Positions 33,332 through 45,653 of a stretch of 64,000 nucleotides of DNA are shown piece by piece. The DNA lies in assembly GCA_947179155.2 (NCBI GenBank), contig OX359283.1, positions 14,169,336 to 14,233,335 of the forward strand, in the 5' to 3' direction. The stretch comes from Hedera helix (Eukaryota; Streptophyta; Magnoliopsida; Apiales; Araliaceae). The translations under genes were made by a program, and so were the position numbers. Numbering within the stretch: the stretch's first letter is position 1; the number at the start of each line of letters is the position of its first letter. Below the pieces are notes generated by a model, which did no database searches, was not told the DNA's origin, and saw only the letters and a program-made list of their open reading frames with translations.

Positions 33332-33995
33332 GGGGTGCACAAAAATTAGGCCAAGCCAAGTAAAGTCCAGGTCGATTTGGCGTTAGGCCAAGTTTTTTCA
33401 AATCAAGTTTAAGTAGGGGGTTTTCAGGTTTGGTCAACTTCAGAGCAACCAAGACTTTTTTAAATCAAGTTCAAATAGGGTTTTTCAGGTTTGGTCGACT
33501 TTAAAGCAGGTTCAACTTTAAATCTAGACAAATTGGCCGAAACATGCCTTGTTCCATTTCAAACTAGGTTCAAGTAAAGTTTTTTTAGGTTTGGCCAACT
33601 TTAGGTCAAGTCGGGCTTTAAACCTAGTCAAATTGGGCCATACCAAGTTAGACTTTTGGCCAAAACATAGCATGTTTTGTTTCAAATTAGGTTCAAGTAT
33701 GGGTTTTTTCAAATTTGGTCAACTTTAGGTCATGTCGAACTTTAAACCTGGTCAAATTTGGTCGTACCAAGTCGGACTTTTGGCCGAAACATAGCATGTT
33801 CCGTCATACTAGCCAAGCTTTTCTAGGTAAGGTCAAACCAATCTTTTGAGGTAATTATTTAAGACTAACCGTGGTTTAGGTAGGGCCAAGCCAATCTTCT
33901 GAGGTAAAAAAAATAAAATAAAAAGAATTATTTAAGATTAACTACGGCTAAAGAAAATGAGACTTTTTCTAACTCAAATTTTTTGTGCAACTTTA
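33332..33995. mobile_element. hAT-like non-autonomous element with internal repeats
   Basis: Starts TAGGGGTGCACAAAAATT, a form common at plant hAT ends, with a weak complement (TTTTTTGTGCA) near 33980-33992. The interior repeats GGTTTGGTC(A/G)ACTTTA, TCAAGTTCAAGTA-like and TTGGCC(G/A)AAACATAGCATGTT segments several times. No target duplication was found and no transposase is encoded. Confidence 0.4.
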
Positions 33996-35296
33996 CATGA
34001 ATCTATCAAATTATCGGTGTTTATTGTTTTTTTTTCCCTTTGAACACGAAGTTTATGCTCCCACTCTTTTTTAATTATTATTCAGTATTACTGAGTTTTC
34101 TTGCGAGGCTATAGTTTAGAGTAATAATCTGATTCTTTTAATTTCATTGCTGCTCAACATTCGCATTGTGGTCTCACCAAAAACAGTAGCTCTCCCAACA
34201 ACAAAGTACACACCCATTGAGACAAACTCAAATACAATGACTTCTTTATGGGTAATCCTCCCAGCCACTTGGTTGTCGGTAACATTTTGTAGACTAACAT
34301 TTTTTTTACTTCTCTAAAGCAATCAACTAGTAAGTAACCAATAGTGTTACTTCTCGTTGAACGGAGTTCCATGCATGAAGATGCATAATAAGAGAATGAA
34401 AATCAAATTGAGACATCTTGCATTAATGCAAAGTGAGATTCACACCATTTCGTACATCTCAATAAAAATTTAAGCTCGTGGAAATATCAAATTTGAGAGT
34501 GGAAATATCAATGAAGGAAGCATGCATGACAGATCTAGCCAAATGTGGAGGGGTGCGTAACCCTAACCTCTGGATTTATTCTTTTTGACAAATTGGGGGC
34601 TCTAAACACCACCCTAATAAATTTTAGGAGAGGCCAATTAAACAGAAAAACCAAACTTCCACTGCCCTGTATTCAAAGCCCAACCCGGTTGTAGTGGTCG
34701 ATTTGACCGTGAAAGTTGTTGTCGTTAGAAGAAAAAAATTGTTGCTATGGATGGATATCCTTAGATAAATGCTAAAAGATTTAATTAAAGCTACAAAGAA
34801 AAAGAAAAACTACCCATAATGGGAATTTTCATTTAAAATCTTGACTAAATCCAATATGTCAAAAACATTTTTTTTTAATTAAAAAAATCAATAATTTTGA
34901 GTGGTTGCTCATATTCTATGGGTGTAAAATGAGTCTGTCATGCCATGGCTATAGCATTCAGTACGAGGAATTACTTTATAATCATCGCAACCAACCCTAA
35001 ATCAACTCAATTTTAGCTGCATCCATTTAAATTAATTTCACACATACACAAATAAAATTCATATGAAAAAATCAACAAAAACATGATTTAAATGCTACAG
35101 CAGCCAATACAGAAACAACGGAATATAATTCAACTGGAATTCGATCTTTCAAATTGGGAATGAAGGAATGATTTAATGAAGATAATCATCTATATCTATA
35201 TACACACAACAGTACAGAGTTCTGAAAATGGGGGAGTAGTAGAGGGGCGGCTGAAAATGAAATTTGGCTTCTGCAGGCCGTGGGAGACGGCTTCTG

Positions 35297-35304
35297 TTTA
35301 TATA
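35297..35304 (-). promoter_or_regulatory. Orphan TATA box reading leftward
   Basis: On the minus strand CTCTCTATATAAACAGAAGCC is an excellent plant TATA context, followed by a C/T-rich leader-like stretch (CAGCCGCCCCTCTACTACTC). No coding frame or known microRNA hairpin could be identified downstream (to about 34150). It could start a non-coding RNA or be chance. Confidence 0.3.
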
Positions 35305-35565
35305 GAGAGATGGAGGGATAACTACATAAAACCCTAATCCTAATGCTAGCTTACAGCCAGACTCTAGCTCACATTTAAATTTAAACAATACATAAATAAA
35401 TTAGAAAGAAATTAAGGAAATTAAAGAAAATATAAGTTATATTTAAATATTTGCTCTACCCTTATGTTAATTTAAAATTGAAATCAAACAATAAACAACA
35501 GCAACAAAAAGTTCAATTCATACTCTTTAACTCATCTTTTATATTCAAGATAAAAAAATTCAAAC

Positions 35566-35568
<3 letters not shown>

Positions 35569-35622
<54 letters not shown>
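35569..35622. repeat. (AT)27 microsatellite
   Basis: An uninterrupted 54-base AT dinucleotide run. Confidence 0.97.
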
Positions 35623-35625
<3 letters not shown>

Positions 35626-36069
35626 AAGTTTAATATTAAATAATAAAAAACTGTACCATATCGATCCTAGTTTAATTTTGTTTTTCTCTAAAATTGCTTT
35701 TGAAACGATGCAGTTTAACAGATTTAGATTCAGTTTTGGATCCAATTACCATCCTTAATATGCATACAAATTATGCAAGATTTCATATTGTTGAGAAGTG
35801 TAATGACATGAAAGCATTTTTAATAAATAAATTGTGTTAGTGGAGATTTGGAAATAATTTGAAAGAAATTGTGTTTTTGTACTTCCGTGTCATTCTCTTC
35901 CTTCGAGAGTTGAGGCTAGGATGAACGTGGGCCGGGAAAGAGACGCTTAGTATCAGTCCTAAAGTGCCTGAGGAAAGGGGCAGGAAGGCCCAACCATAAC
36001 CCAAGCCCCTGTGATTCTGTGTTAGCCAAGGCCAATTTATATTTTGTAATTTTTTAAATAGCACTTAGG

Positions 36070-36235
36070 GAAAAATTATAAAATGATCCAGTAGCAAATG
36101 AACAATATGCTCCTTTTTTTTACATAACAGTGAGGTCCACAAAGGTCACACCCCTTGTGGACTCTACTGTTATGTGAAAAGGAGGAACATACTGTTTATT
36201 TGCTTCTGAGGCACCTAATAATTTATCGCAATTGG
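36070..36235. mobile_element. Foldback MITE-like inverted repeat
   Basis: The left arm (AGTAGCAAATGAACAATATG ... CATAACAGTGAGGTCCACAA) is complementary to the right arm (TTGTGGACTCTACTGTTATG ... TTTATTTGCTTCTGAGGC) with a loop of about ten bases. The arms extend weakly outward (AAAAATTATAAAATG against CATTTTATAATTTTT-like sequence on the right). It is non-coding; the superfamily is not assigned. Confidence 0.7.
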
Positions 36236-36253
36236 GTCTGTGTTTTTTAAATA

Positions 36254-36516
36254 CTAATCCCTCCATCCTTAAAAGAATTGCTTAAGGTACGATTTTTTTA
36301 TCTTCAAATGGATGCCAATAAATACATAAAGTAAACGGCAAATATGTCATTTAATTGGATTCACTAGTATTAAAAAAATTGACACGTTACTTAATATAAT
36401 CTTATGGGACCAGTAAAGATAAATTTAAAAAAAAAAAATCACTCTTTTTTTCTATTTAATTTTCTTAATTTGTGTAAAAAAAATGCGCTAAAGACATCTT
36501 TTGAGGACGGAGAGAG
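36254..36516. mobile_element. Mariner/Stowaway-like MITE
   Basis: 263 bases between TA dinucleotides (36252-36253 and 36517-36518). Inverted ends are CTAATCCCTCCATCCTTAAA on the left and, complemented, CTCTCTCCGTCCTCAAAAGA on the right. The ends and TA duplication fit Stowaway. Confidence 0.7.
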
Positions 36517-36518
36517 TA

Positions 36519-38869
36519 GAACTTAACTCTATTCCATTTTTATATTAAAAAAATAGCACCTAACTCAATACAATTAACATAATTATTTTCACAGACAAAA
36601 ATAATTCATCTCACATGAATAATAAATAAACAACATAATTATGTGAGAGAAAATTTATAAAAATATCAAATTTTATTAGTGAAAATATTATTTTCTTAAA
36701 TTTTATTTACAACATCTAAATATATAATTGTGAGGATGTAAATATTTGAGAGAGGGTATGAAGAGAGAATAGTTGAGAAAATTGTGTTAAATATGGTTTT
36801 TCCCCCTTAAAAACCAGCTGATTATTTCTGACCATTCTAGAACCTAATGGTTATTTCTTACAAATACGGGTGGATAATAGTGAAAAATAAAAATAAAATT
36901 ATACCCTATTTGACAACAGATATTTGTGCACCCATAGTTGAGACTTGAGAGTGAGACTTTTAGAAAAGACTAGGGTTATTAAGTATCAGATTCTTTTGTT
37001 ATGACAATTATCAAATTCTTTTGTTATGATAATCATTATATTTACTCGTCTATATGCACACGCATGATGTGCGTGATAATTTTTTCGTATGATTAATATA
37101 CTTGAAATTTAAATTTTTTTATAACAAATAAAAAAAGGAAATGAATAGAGAAAATAGGGATCATCGTGAGTAATGGAGATTTTTTTTTATTTTTAAAAAA
37201 GGTGAATTATAACTGTCATTTATTCTGTTTTTAATTATAATTCAAAAAAAAATTATGTACATAAATTATACGTAAATAGTGGGACCCACTCATACAATGC
37301 ATACCGGATAAAAAAATTCAAGTAGTGTGTCTCACTTTCTCTCCTCTTTTTTTTTTATATTCTATTTGGACATAATTTTTTATGTATGATTGAGAAATAT
37401 TATATTGGACACCATTAAGTCACATACGTGTATTGATTCTCTCTCCACATTTACTATTGTCTATGTTCATATATAATGTACTTGTATTATCTCAGAAACT
37501 ATGTAATACTGGATATCAACATAAAAATATTACTCTTTGTGAAATTTTGACTTTTAACAATTGGGGTCAACTTTGAAATACTACCCAACAACAACATGGC
37601 ACAAACGATAGAAACGTCTTGTTCTCTAAATATTATTATTATTATTATTATATTTTTATCCAAGTTTGACTTATTAATGCGTGACCATATTGTACAAGTT
37701 CGTTATTAGTCCAAGTCTTCAGTTGTCACTGACTAGTAAAATCTTGAAATATATTTTGTATTTCAAGTATTTCTGGTATCTTTCGCATTAAAAGAAAATT
37801 AATATTTTTATATAAAAAAATATTTATTTTATATATATTTTTTTACATAAATAATAAATAAATCTCGTATGCACAAGAGAAACTCATGTATCATACATAT
37901 AAAAAATATTCAAATCTCAACCCTCGCCTCAAGCAAAAATCTCTGATTTGGTATTCCATACGTTTCAAGATAAGAGCGTTCGCGCTAATTTAAAATATCA
38001 CTCTAAAAGTAGATTAACATATAACATAATCTTCCAATTTTTTTGGGAATAAAAAGCTGTTAAGAATCCATCTTTGGTTTAATACCGAATTTGAATTCCA
38101 AACTAATTTTAAAGGTAAGAATTTTAGTAGTTTACTCTTTAATAGAGAAATAAGTATAAATGCATAATATCCAAATACTATATCCATCTTAACTATTAAA
38201 AAGTTTAGCATAACATTGAAATCTGTATCATATTTTATGTTTTAATTATTAAGATAAATGTAGTGTTTGATTTTATATTTAAATATTGTATATGTAGACT
38301 TGTTCTTAGTAGAAAGTGTCAGTGCTCAATGAGACGAATAACTATTATTGATAATGTTAAAAAAAATCATATATAATTCATTTAATGTTTGATAAATAAT
38401 TTTGGTACAGAGACACTATGGTAAGTCATCAGTTCAAATTTAACTGCACTCTTATGAATACCAAATTTTAGCATATGAAGAATATGTTTGTATACATAAA
38501 ATCTCTATTATTAAAATATATTTTCTTATATTGTCATGTGCTTCTAAGCATTATTATTTTTTTATTTTAAAGGTAATTTTTTCACAAAACAATCACTTTT
38601 TCTAAATTCAATATTTTGAAAAAGTTGATTCTCATTTTGAGAGAGAGTGGACATAACAAATAATATTGAAGAAAATTATTATTTTTATAGAAAAAAATTA
38701 ATATTTTTGTAATACTTTATTCACATCAATCTGAGTTCCATTTATAATTCATATGAGAGAAAACTTATAAAATTATAAATTTTTTTTATAAAAATATCAA
38801 TTCCTAACACTAAATTGCTAGAACATTGATTATTTTAATAAGGATAAATATACACATACAACTCACATA
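36519..38869. other. Intergenic AT-rich DNA
   Basis: No gene is recognised. A short imperfect direct duplication (ATCA(G/A)ATTCTTTTGTTATGA) lies near 36985-37030, and an (ATT)n run near 37628-37648. Nothing else is assignable. Confidence 0.5.
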
Positions 38870-38904
38870 CTCCCTCCTTATTGAAACATGCTATTATTGA
38901 TACA

Positions 38905-38935
<31 letters not shown>

Positions 38936-38978
38936 GTAATTTTTTTGCCAAAAATGACATGTTTCGGTAAGGAGAGAG
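38870..38978. mobile_element. Short Stowaway-like MITE with A26 run
   Basis: 109 bases between TA dinucleotides, with clear inverted ends: CTCCCTCCTTATTGAAACATG and, complemented, CTCTCTCCTTACCGAAACATG. A run of 26 A (38906-38931) lies in the middle. Confidence 0.75.
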
Positions 38979-38980
38979 TA

Positions 38981-39491
38981 TGAGTTCTATATATGTATAT
39001 TTATCCTTTGAATAATCTGATCAATTAGCAGGCGCATAAGCAAAGCCATCGATGGGGGTGGAACTTATCATGGGGATAGTTTAGACTTCATTAATTATAC
39101 TAAACTTTGTTATAACTTAAATTGCAAAATTAATTTGGCAGCTAAAAACCAAATTTCTTCGTTTACCACTCAACGTCTTTTTATTGGTTTCTTGGAACCA
39201 CCATAAAGTTTTCTACAAATAAAATACTAACTCTATTATATAAAAATGTCCCACATGTAAAACTTTATTTGTTATAATATTTGCTTATAAAAGTGGTATG
39301 TGGGATAATATTGTTTGTATTAAGTTAATATTGTTATGAACTATTTTATCGTCATAATTAGTCCTTATTTTAAGGCAATTTATATTGTTAGAGTAAAAGA
39401 AGTATTATCAGAATAATAAGTATTATTTAAAGTGTTAAGTATCGTTAAAATAATTATAAAAGTGTTATTAAATATATATTTCTCCTGTACG
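38981..39491. other. Intergenic DNA left of the hAT-like element
   Basis: No gene is seen. The last ~100 bases resemble 31750-31860 (AATAATAAGTATTATTTAAAGTGTTAAGT). No copia pol sequence continues here, although the far side of the hAT-like element is copia. Confidence 0.5.
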
Positions 39492-40019
39492 TAGGGGTGT
39501 GCATCAGTAATTTACCGTCTCGTACCGATCCGAACCGTCCCCGTCTCGAATATTGCTTTTATCCAAAAAGAAATACCTTTATTGGTACCGATTATAACAA
39601 TTTTCTATACTGATTGGCCGGTTCGGTACAGGTACGGTGCCGATAAATACCTATTTTGTACCGATGTATCAGCCGAATAGCACTCATCATTGTCATCAGC
39701 CCATCGCAATTTTAATTGTTGCCAAACACAACTTTATCATCATTTGAACACCATGAGAGACCCATCAACAACCATAAGCCACCCCATTAAGATAAATCTC
39801 TGGCCTCCCAATTAACAACAATAATGAATCATGGACATAAATAATCAATTACATTAGAATCCAAAAAGAAAGAAAACTGAGAAAGAGTGTAAAGCCAACT
39901 TTTTGGAGATTTGAGATCACAAAGATGGAAGGCATCAGACATGAGATCACAATCGAAGACAAAGAGATTGACAATCGAAGATGGAGAGATCGACAATCAG
40001 AAATGGAACACAGATCGAC

Positions 40020-43000
40020 CGTAACGACTTTGAAATTCGACAAATCTTATTACCTTAAATTATCTTAAATTTCATATTTATTATACATTATTTCCTTAAC
40101 GTCAAAATTTCGGTTCGTTAATAAATCTTTAATCACCTTATTTAATTCCTTAATTGACTTTACAATCATCAATTATCAAATTTTTCGATATAATTTTTTT
40201 TCTCTCAATCATTGTATCAAAATATTTGGACATTTAAAATATTAGCATCTCGATCCTAGTCTCTAGATCTCAACCTTTACTTTTTCTTTTCTTTTTATGA
40301 TAAGTATTATTAAATACTCAAACTAAATGACTAAACCTTATTTATCCGATCAGAATCTGACTTATATATATCTCATGAATTATAAATATTCATTCCACTA
40401 ATCTAACCATATCCAGTTTCTATGTACAAACAAAATATATACATCAATTACAATTGTAACTTTCCTTGATCTCGCACATAATCTCTAGTCATGATTTAAT
40501 ACTTATGAAGTTTCACTTTTACCTGCAAAATTTATATTATGCAAGGAATGAGCACAACGGCTCAGCAAGTTCAACAGTGTGCACTTTTCATGCATCATGT
40601 AGCAAATAACATAACGTGCTCTGTGGGTATCATATATCATGCATTGTGTTTCCGCTAAAGCAATATATTTCATGTGTATTATATCTAACTCAGATTAACA
40701 TTTACCTAAAGTAAATATTGAATCACTTCACATATAGTCACATAATTGCACCGAAGACAGATAGCAGTCATATCAACAATGGATCACATAACACATAATT
40801 TTATATGCATTTGAACAAAAGTTAACATACAATAACATATAACCAATTAGCATCAAGTACTGAAGAACTTGCCTCGATGTCCGATTATTAAAATAATGGC
40901 TAATAATCCTTTTTTAGATGACCTATAGTAAACCAATTAAATAATAATTGATTAGCACTCTAATATACTAATTTAATTAATATAAAACACATTCAATGTG
41001 GACAACCCGGCTCGTCGGCTAAGATTTAGCGTATTCGAACGTCCAAATTTTATTTAACAATCTTTCTAAATTCTAAAATTACTATATTAATATTCAAAAT
41101 ATTTAAATATTAATCTCAAATATTTAATATTTTTAGAAAAATATTAAATTTAATACCCAAATATCATTTTTATATTTTTAGTATTTTTTTTTATAATTTT
41201 TAAATTCTTTGTAAACATTTATTTTAATAAAAAAAAATAATTTCTGAGGGCATTTTCGCAACTTCAAGGACACGCTGGTCATTTTCGAAAAAGCTCAGGG
41301 GCACGCTGGTAATTTGATAAGGCCAAGGGACACGCTCGGCATTTTCTAAAAAAACCAGGGACACGCTGGTCATTAACCAGCAGTGCGCTCGCGCCTTGCC
41401 CCCCCCCCCATTCGTCTACGACGAACGACGTCGTTCGACCCCTGCATCCGAAAATTGGCCGCCGCGCATGGCGCGGCCCTAACCCTTATCCCCAAAATGC
41501 CGTCGTTTATATCCCTGCGTCTGAAAAAAAAATGGCCGCCGCGCAATGCGCAGGCGTCCCTATTTTCTTTCTCCTTCCTCTTGCGAAAACAGTAAGCCAA
41601 CCTAATCATTTACACATTTTTTGCTCTAATTTCACAACATAATAATTCTAAAAATCATATAATCCAAACATACACATCCAAATTTACATAGAATAATTTT
41701 CTTAATTATTTACTAATTTTTCACAAAATTATTTTATCACCAATAATACCAAAATAATTCAATTAAAATAACTTTATACCTTCTTTAAGCTTGAAAACTT
41801 CCTTATAAAACTTGAACTTCCTTTGTTGGCACCAAAATTCTTTTCTCTCTTGGTGGTAATGGAGTTTTCCGGTGGTGGTGATGGTGGTAGAAGAAGAGAA
41901 TGTTTTTGTTTGTTTTTGTTTTGTTTTCTTTTTTAACTTGCTTTGTTCACTTTCCTTCTTTTAATTAACCAAAAAGACTTAACCACTTTGGAAGAATAAC
42001 ATAATTCCACCGCCTCTACCAAATTCGAATAAGCCACAAAATCATGCATAATTAAATATTTAATACATTACGTAGTTATTTTGTGTAATAAATATTTTAT
42101 ATAATGTATATAAAATATTTATTTTAATTCACTAAAAATCATAAATTGATTTATAAATAATATTTATACATTTTTAAGGTACTATATTTGATAAATTTTG
42201 TACACGCATAATGACTTGTATGTAATTATATGAGGTAATTTATACTTCCAAAATTAATAAAATAACATATACAACTTATAAAAATTAATTTTCATACTTT
42301 ATCACTTCGTTAAATGGACAACATGTTTAATTAACATGTTTACGTTTCTAAAATATTATCTCCCATAAAATTAATAAAATTCCATCATACAATAAACATA
42401 ATTTAATAAATTAAAACATTCATTCTCCTCATTTATTTTTCATTTCTTTACTATTTAACAAACTTTATATATAAATCATATAATAAAATATTGCACCATT
42501 TGTACAATTATATTTCCTTTCTTAATTAATGTACTCTTCTTATATAAATTATATAATCATTTTTATATAATTTATATAATTATTATTTTCTTCCTATTTA
42601 CTTTAACTTTCCTATATAAATTATATAATTTATTATTATATAATTTATATAATTACATTCTCTTTTTTAAATAATTTCCAAAATTCCTCCATAATTATCG
42701 ATTAATTACATAATCAATAATTATACCTTTATTAACTCTCTCTCATTATTTTCTATTTTCTTCATTACTCATTACACTTTATGTAAACTATACAATAACA
42801 TATTGTATAATTTATATAATTTTCTTCCATCCTCAATAAATTGAATCCTCTTATATAAATTATATAATTATTCTTATATAATTTATATAATTATTATTTC
42901 ACTAATATTTTACTTAAATTTTCTTATATAAATTACATAATTTATTATTATATAATTTATATCATTACTTTCTCCTCTTAAAATTTTTAAACTTTCATCA

Positions 43001-43516
43001 TAATTATTGATTAATTATATAATCAATAATTTCAATTTTACTAATTTCTCTCTTTAGCTTTTCATTAAAAATGTGGATTAATTTAATTATTAATCCATTT
43101 TATATCCATAATCAATAAACTTTATAATTATAACAATTAAACATGCACATATATATATACAAATGTATATATATACATATCTAATTCATATACCTCACAT
43201 TACCACGTAACACCATTTACATAATAATTTATGTACCTCCACAACTATATCAACAATTTAATTGTACAATTACATGAAATTTCTTTTATTCTTCATAAAT
43301 TATTTTTAAACAATTTATTTACTCTTCAATTATGTTAATTCAACACAATTTATCACCATCTCTGTACAGATTTAATTTACCAATTAAATCCCATCTCACA
43401 CTTTAAATTACATAAAATATATCAATCACAAATAATTTAAACAACCTTGATAATTTGAGTTAATTAAATTCTTATTTAATATTATTAAAGAAATTCCGAA
43501 AATTCGGGTCATCATA
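40020..43516 (-). mobile_element. Solo LTR, family C (diverged relative of the LARD LTR)
   Basis: 3.5 kb flanked by TCGAC at 40015-40019 and 43517-43521. It aligns along its length with the LARD LTR: GTAACGAC...GAAATTCGAC at the left, AATGAGCACAACGGCTCAGCAAGTTCAACA near 40550, GACAACCCGGCTC near 41002, and AATATTATTAAAGAAAT at the right. Its terminal TGT/ACA dinucleotides have mutated (CGT... and ...ATA). No internal domain is present. GC palindromes lie at 41422-41545. Confidence 0.88.
41422..41545. repeat. GC-rich palindrome cassette in solo LTR C
   Basis: The 16-base perfect palindrome CGAACGACGTCGTTCG occupies 41422-41437, followed by GGCCGCCGCGCATGGCGCGGCC and GGCCGCCGCGCAATGCGC-like words. 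It corresponds to 16290-16420 in the LARD. The flanking 41247-41375 block holds diverged ~59-base units (GGGACACGCTGGTCATT). Confidence 0.7.
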
Positions 43517-43842
43517 TCGACAATCGGTAACATCTTCTGATAAGGTGAGGGAGAAAGAAAGTAACGTAAAAGTATATGTAGTTAATAATTTAGTAGTATA
43601 AATTATAATAACATATACAGTATAAAATATGCATAGATACATAAACAGAAAATAAACAACCGGTATATACGATCCAGTACGGTTATTATCGAATATACAA
43701 ATCAAAGTACCGTACCTATACCGATATTTACCGAATTTTTTTATCGATATCGATCTGATTAATAAATTTACCGAACTGTTCGGTATGGTACGCCTGGTTC
43801 CAGAAAAAAAATCGGTTACACCTTATTATTTTGCACACCCTA

Positions 43843-45653
43843 CTGGTTTAGGTGTATCAGCCTCTACAATCTCCATGTCTGGCATCACGATCGAGGGGTC
43901 TAGTTGTATGAATTCATAATCTATGATCGTGCGACTTTCCTACTGCACAATCGGAGGATTACGTTCTATGATCCCATCAGGTTGAACAGCTTCACTTAAT
44001 CCACTTTCATCACTTTCATCAAATGTTACATGAATGGAGACTTCAACAGTTAATGAATTCTTGTTGAATATTCTATAAGTCTTATTTTCCATGAAGTATC
44101 CAAGGAAGATTCATTCATCTACTTTAGGTTGAAACTTTGTCAGATATTTCTTGTTGTTGTGTAGGATATAGCAAATACAACCAAATGTATAGAAGTAACT
44201 GATGTTTGACTTTCTTCCTTTCCGTAGCTCATAGGGTGTCTTCTTGTATAAAGGATAGATCAAGGATCTATTTTGTTTGTAGCAAGAAATGTTGACTGCT
44301 TCAGCCCATAAGTACTCAGGAAGATGTACTACTGCTAGAAGTGTTCTTCCTACTTCAATTAATGTTTTGTTTCTTCTTTTAGCTACTCCTTTATGCTATA
44401 GAGTTCTTGGGGCTGAAAAGTTGTACTTGATTCCATTTTCTTCACAGAACTTGTTCATCTTAGAGTAATCAAATTCTCGACCATGATCACTTCTTATTGA
44501 TTTGATTTTCTCACATTTCTCATTCATGATCAGCTTGAAGTGATTGATTAGTTGTAAGTTGGTTTCATCTTTTGAGCTTAGAAAAAAAATCCAAGTGAAT
44601 TTGGTGTAATCATCTACTACCACCAATGCATACTTCTTTCGTCCAAGGCTTGTTGTTGGAACCTGTCCAAACAAATCCATATGCAGCAACTGTAAAAGCT
44701 TTTCATTTGAGTTTGCCTCTTTACTTTTGAATGAACTTTTGGTCTATTTCCCGAATTGACACGCCTTGCATGGTCTTTTTTTTTACAAATTCTAGTTTAG
44801 ATAATCCTTTGACTAGATCTCTAGAAGCCAATTTTGACATGCTCTTGAAGTTTAGATGATATAGTCTTTTGTGCCACAGCCAGCTGACATCTTTTGAAGC
44901 TGAGGAATTTAGCTTTAAGAGATTAATTACATAGACATTTCCTTCTCTTGATCCAGTTAACTACAAAGAATTTATTTCCAAGTCTTGAACTTGACATTGA
45001 TTATTGAGAAATAGGGCTTGGTGACCCTTATTATAGAGTTGGCTTATACTTATCAGATTATGCTTCAATCCTTCAATGTAGGCTACTTTGCTAAACGAGA
45101 CAACACCATTTTCAACTGATCCTTAACCTTTGGTTTTTTCAGAGCTATTATCTTCAAATATTATTTTTGGTTCATCTTTAACTTTAAAATCAAATAGTAG
45201 AGCTTTATTGCCAGTCATACGCATTGAGCATCCACTGTCTAGATACCATATTGATTCAGTGGACCTCGAACTTTACAAGAATAATCATTATTCATTTTGA
45301 TACCCATACTTGTTTAGGTCTATCTTTGTTAGTTCCCTTGGAAACCCAAATCTTTCTGACTTTAGGTAGATGATGTATAGAACAAAATGCAGTTATGTGT
45401 TCAATTTTATAACAATTATAGTATTTAAGATATTGTATTTGTGCGTATGTGTGTGGATATCTTCTCACTTGAAACACATGTAGGCTAGACCATTTCCTTG
45501 GTCGAACTTTACTCTGTTTCCATACTACTCTATGATTTTGAGGTTTCGTAGAGTAAAAATCAATTCTACGATGTAGACCTGGTTGGTTCGTATAGTTAGT
45601 CTTATCTAACCTCGATCCTTCGAACCACAGACTTTATTTTACTTTGCGATTTT
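43843..45653 (-). pseudogene. pol: Ty1/copia pol fragment (protease to integrase), degenerate
   Basis: Read right to left on the minus strand. A zinc-knuckle-like CYKIEHITAFC lies near 45370-45410. The protease DSG motif (WYLDSGCSM) lies near 45220-45250. The gag_pre-integrase region (WLWHKRLYHLNFKSMSKLASRDLVKGL) lies near 44795-44885. The integrase core at 44396-44689 has HMDLFGQVP and SIRSDHGREF, so two catalytic Asp remain. The third position reads GVAKRRNKTL, so the catalytic Glu is Lys. The connection region runs to about 43860, where the sequence meets the hAT-like element, and no reverse transcriptase is found. Several stops break the frame. It is the same element as 62839-64000, split by gypsy copy 2. 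Confidence 0.85.

Larger units (their letters stand above)
33996..36070. other. Intergenic DNA
   Basis: No supported protein gene. It holds one orphan promoter-like sequence on the minus strand (35297-35304) and an (AT)27 microsatellite (35569-35622). Short open frames (34154-34372, 35173-35388, 35837-36064, all minus) show no recognisable protein family. Confidence 0.5.
39492..43842. mobile_element. hAT-like non-autonomous transposon split by a solo LTR
   Basis: Left end TAGGGGTGTGCATCAGTAA; right end, complemented, TAGGGTGTGCAAAATAATAA. Subterminal regions repeat CGGTACGGTACCG-like words (GGTTCGGTACAGGTACGG near 39620, GTACGGTTATTATCG near 43677, CGGTATGGTACG near 43780), as in many plant hAT derivatives. 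Without the solo LTR (40020-43516 plus one TCGAC) it would be about 850 bases with no transposase. The 8-base flanks (CCTGTACG and CTGGTTTA) do not match, so no hAT target duplication is visible. Confidence 0.6.

Noticed and set aside
34154..34372. 72-codon minus-strand frame downstream of the orphan TATA box
   Set aside because: No recognised family and too short to support a gene call.
35451..35745. Open frames over the AT microsatellite
   Set aside because: Repeating Ile-Tyr from an AT dinucleotide run.
41373..41609. 70-78 codon frames on both strands
   Set aside because: Same GC cassette in solo LTR C; no coding signal.
43472..43705. 77-codon minus-strand frame
   Set aside because: It spans the border between solo LTR C and the hAT-like element, so it cannot be an original gene.
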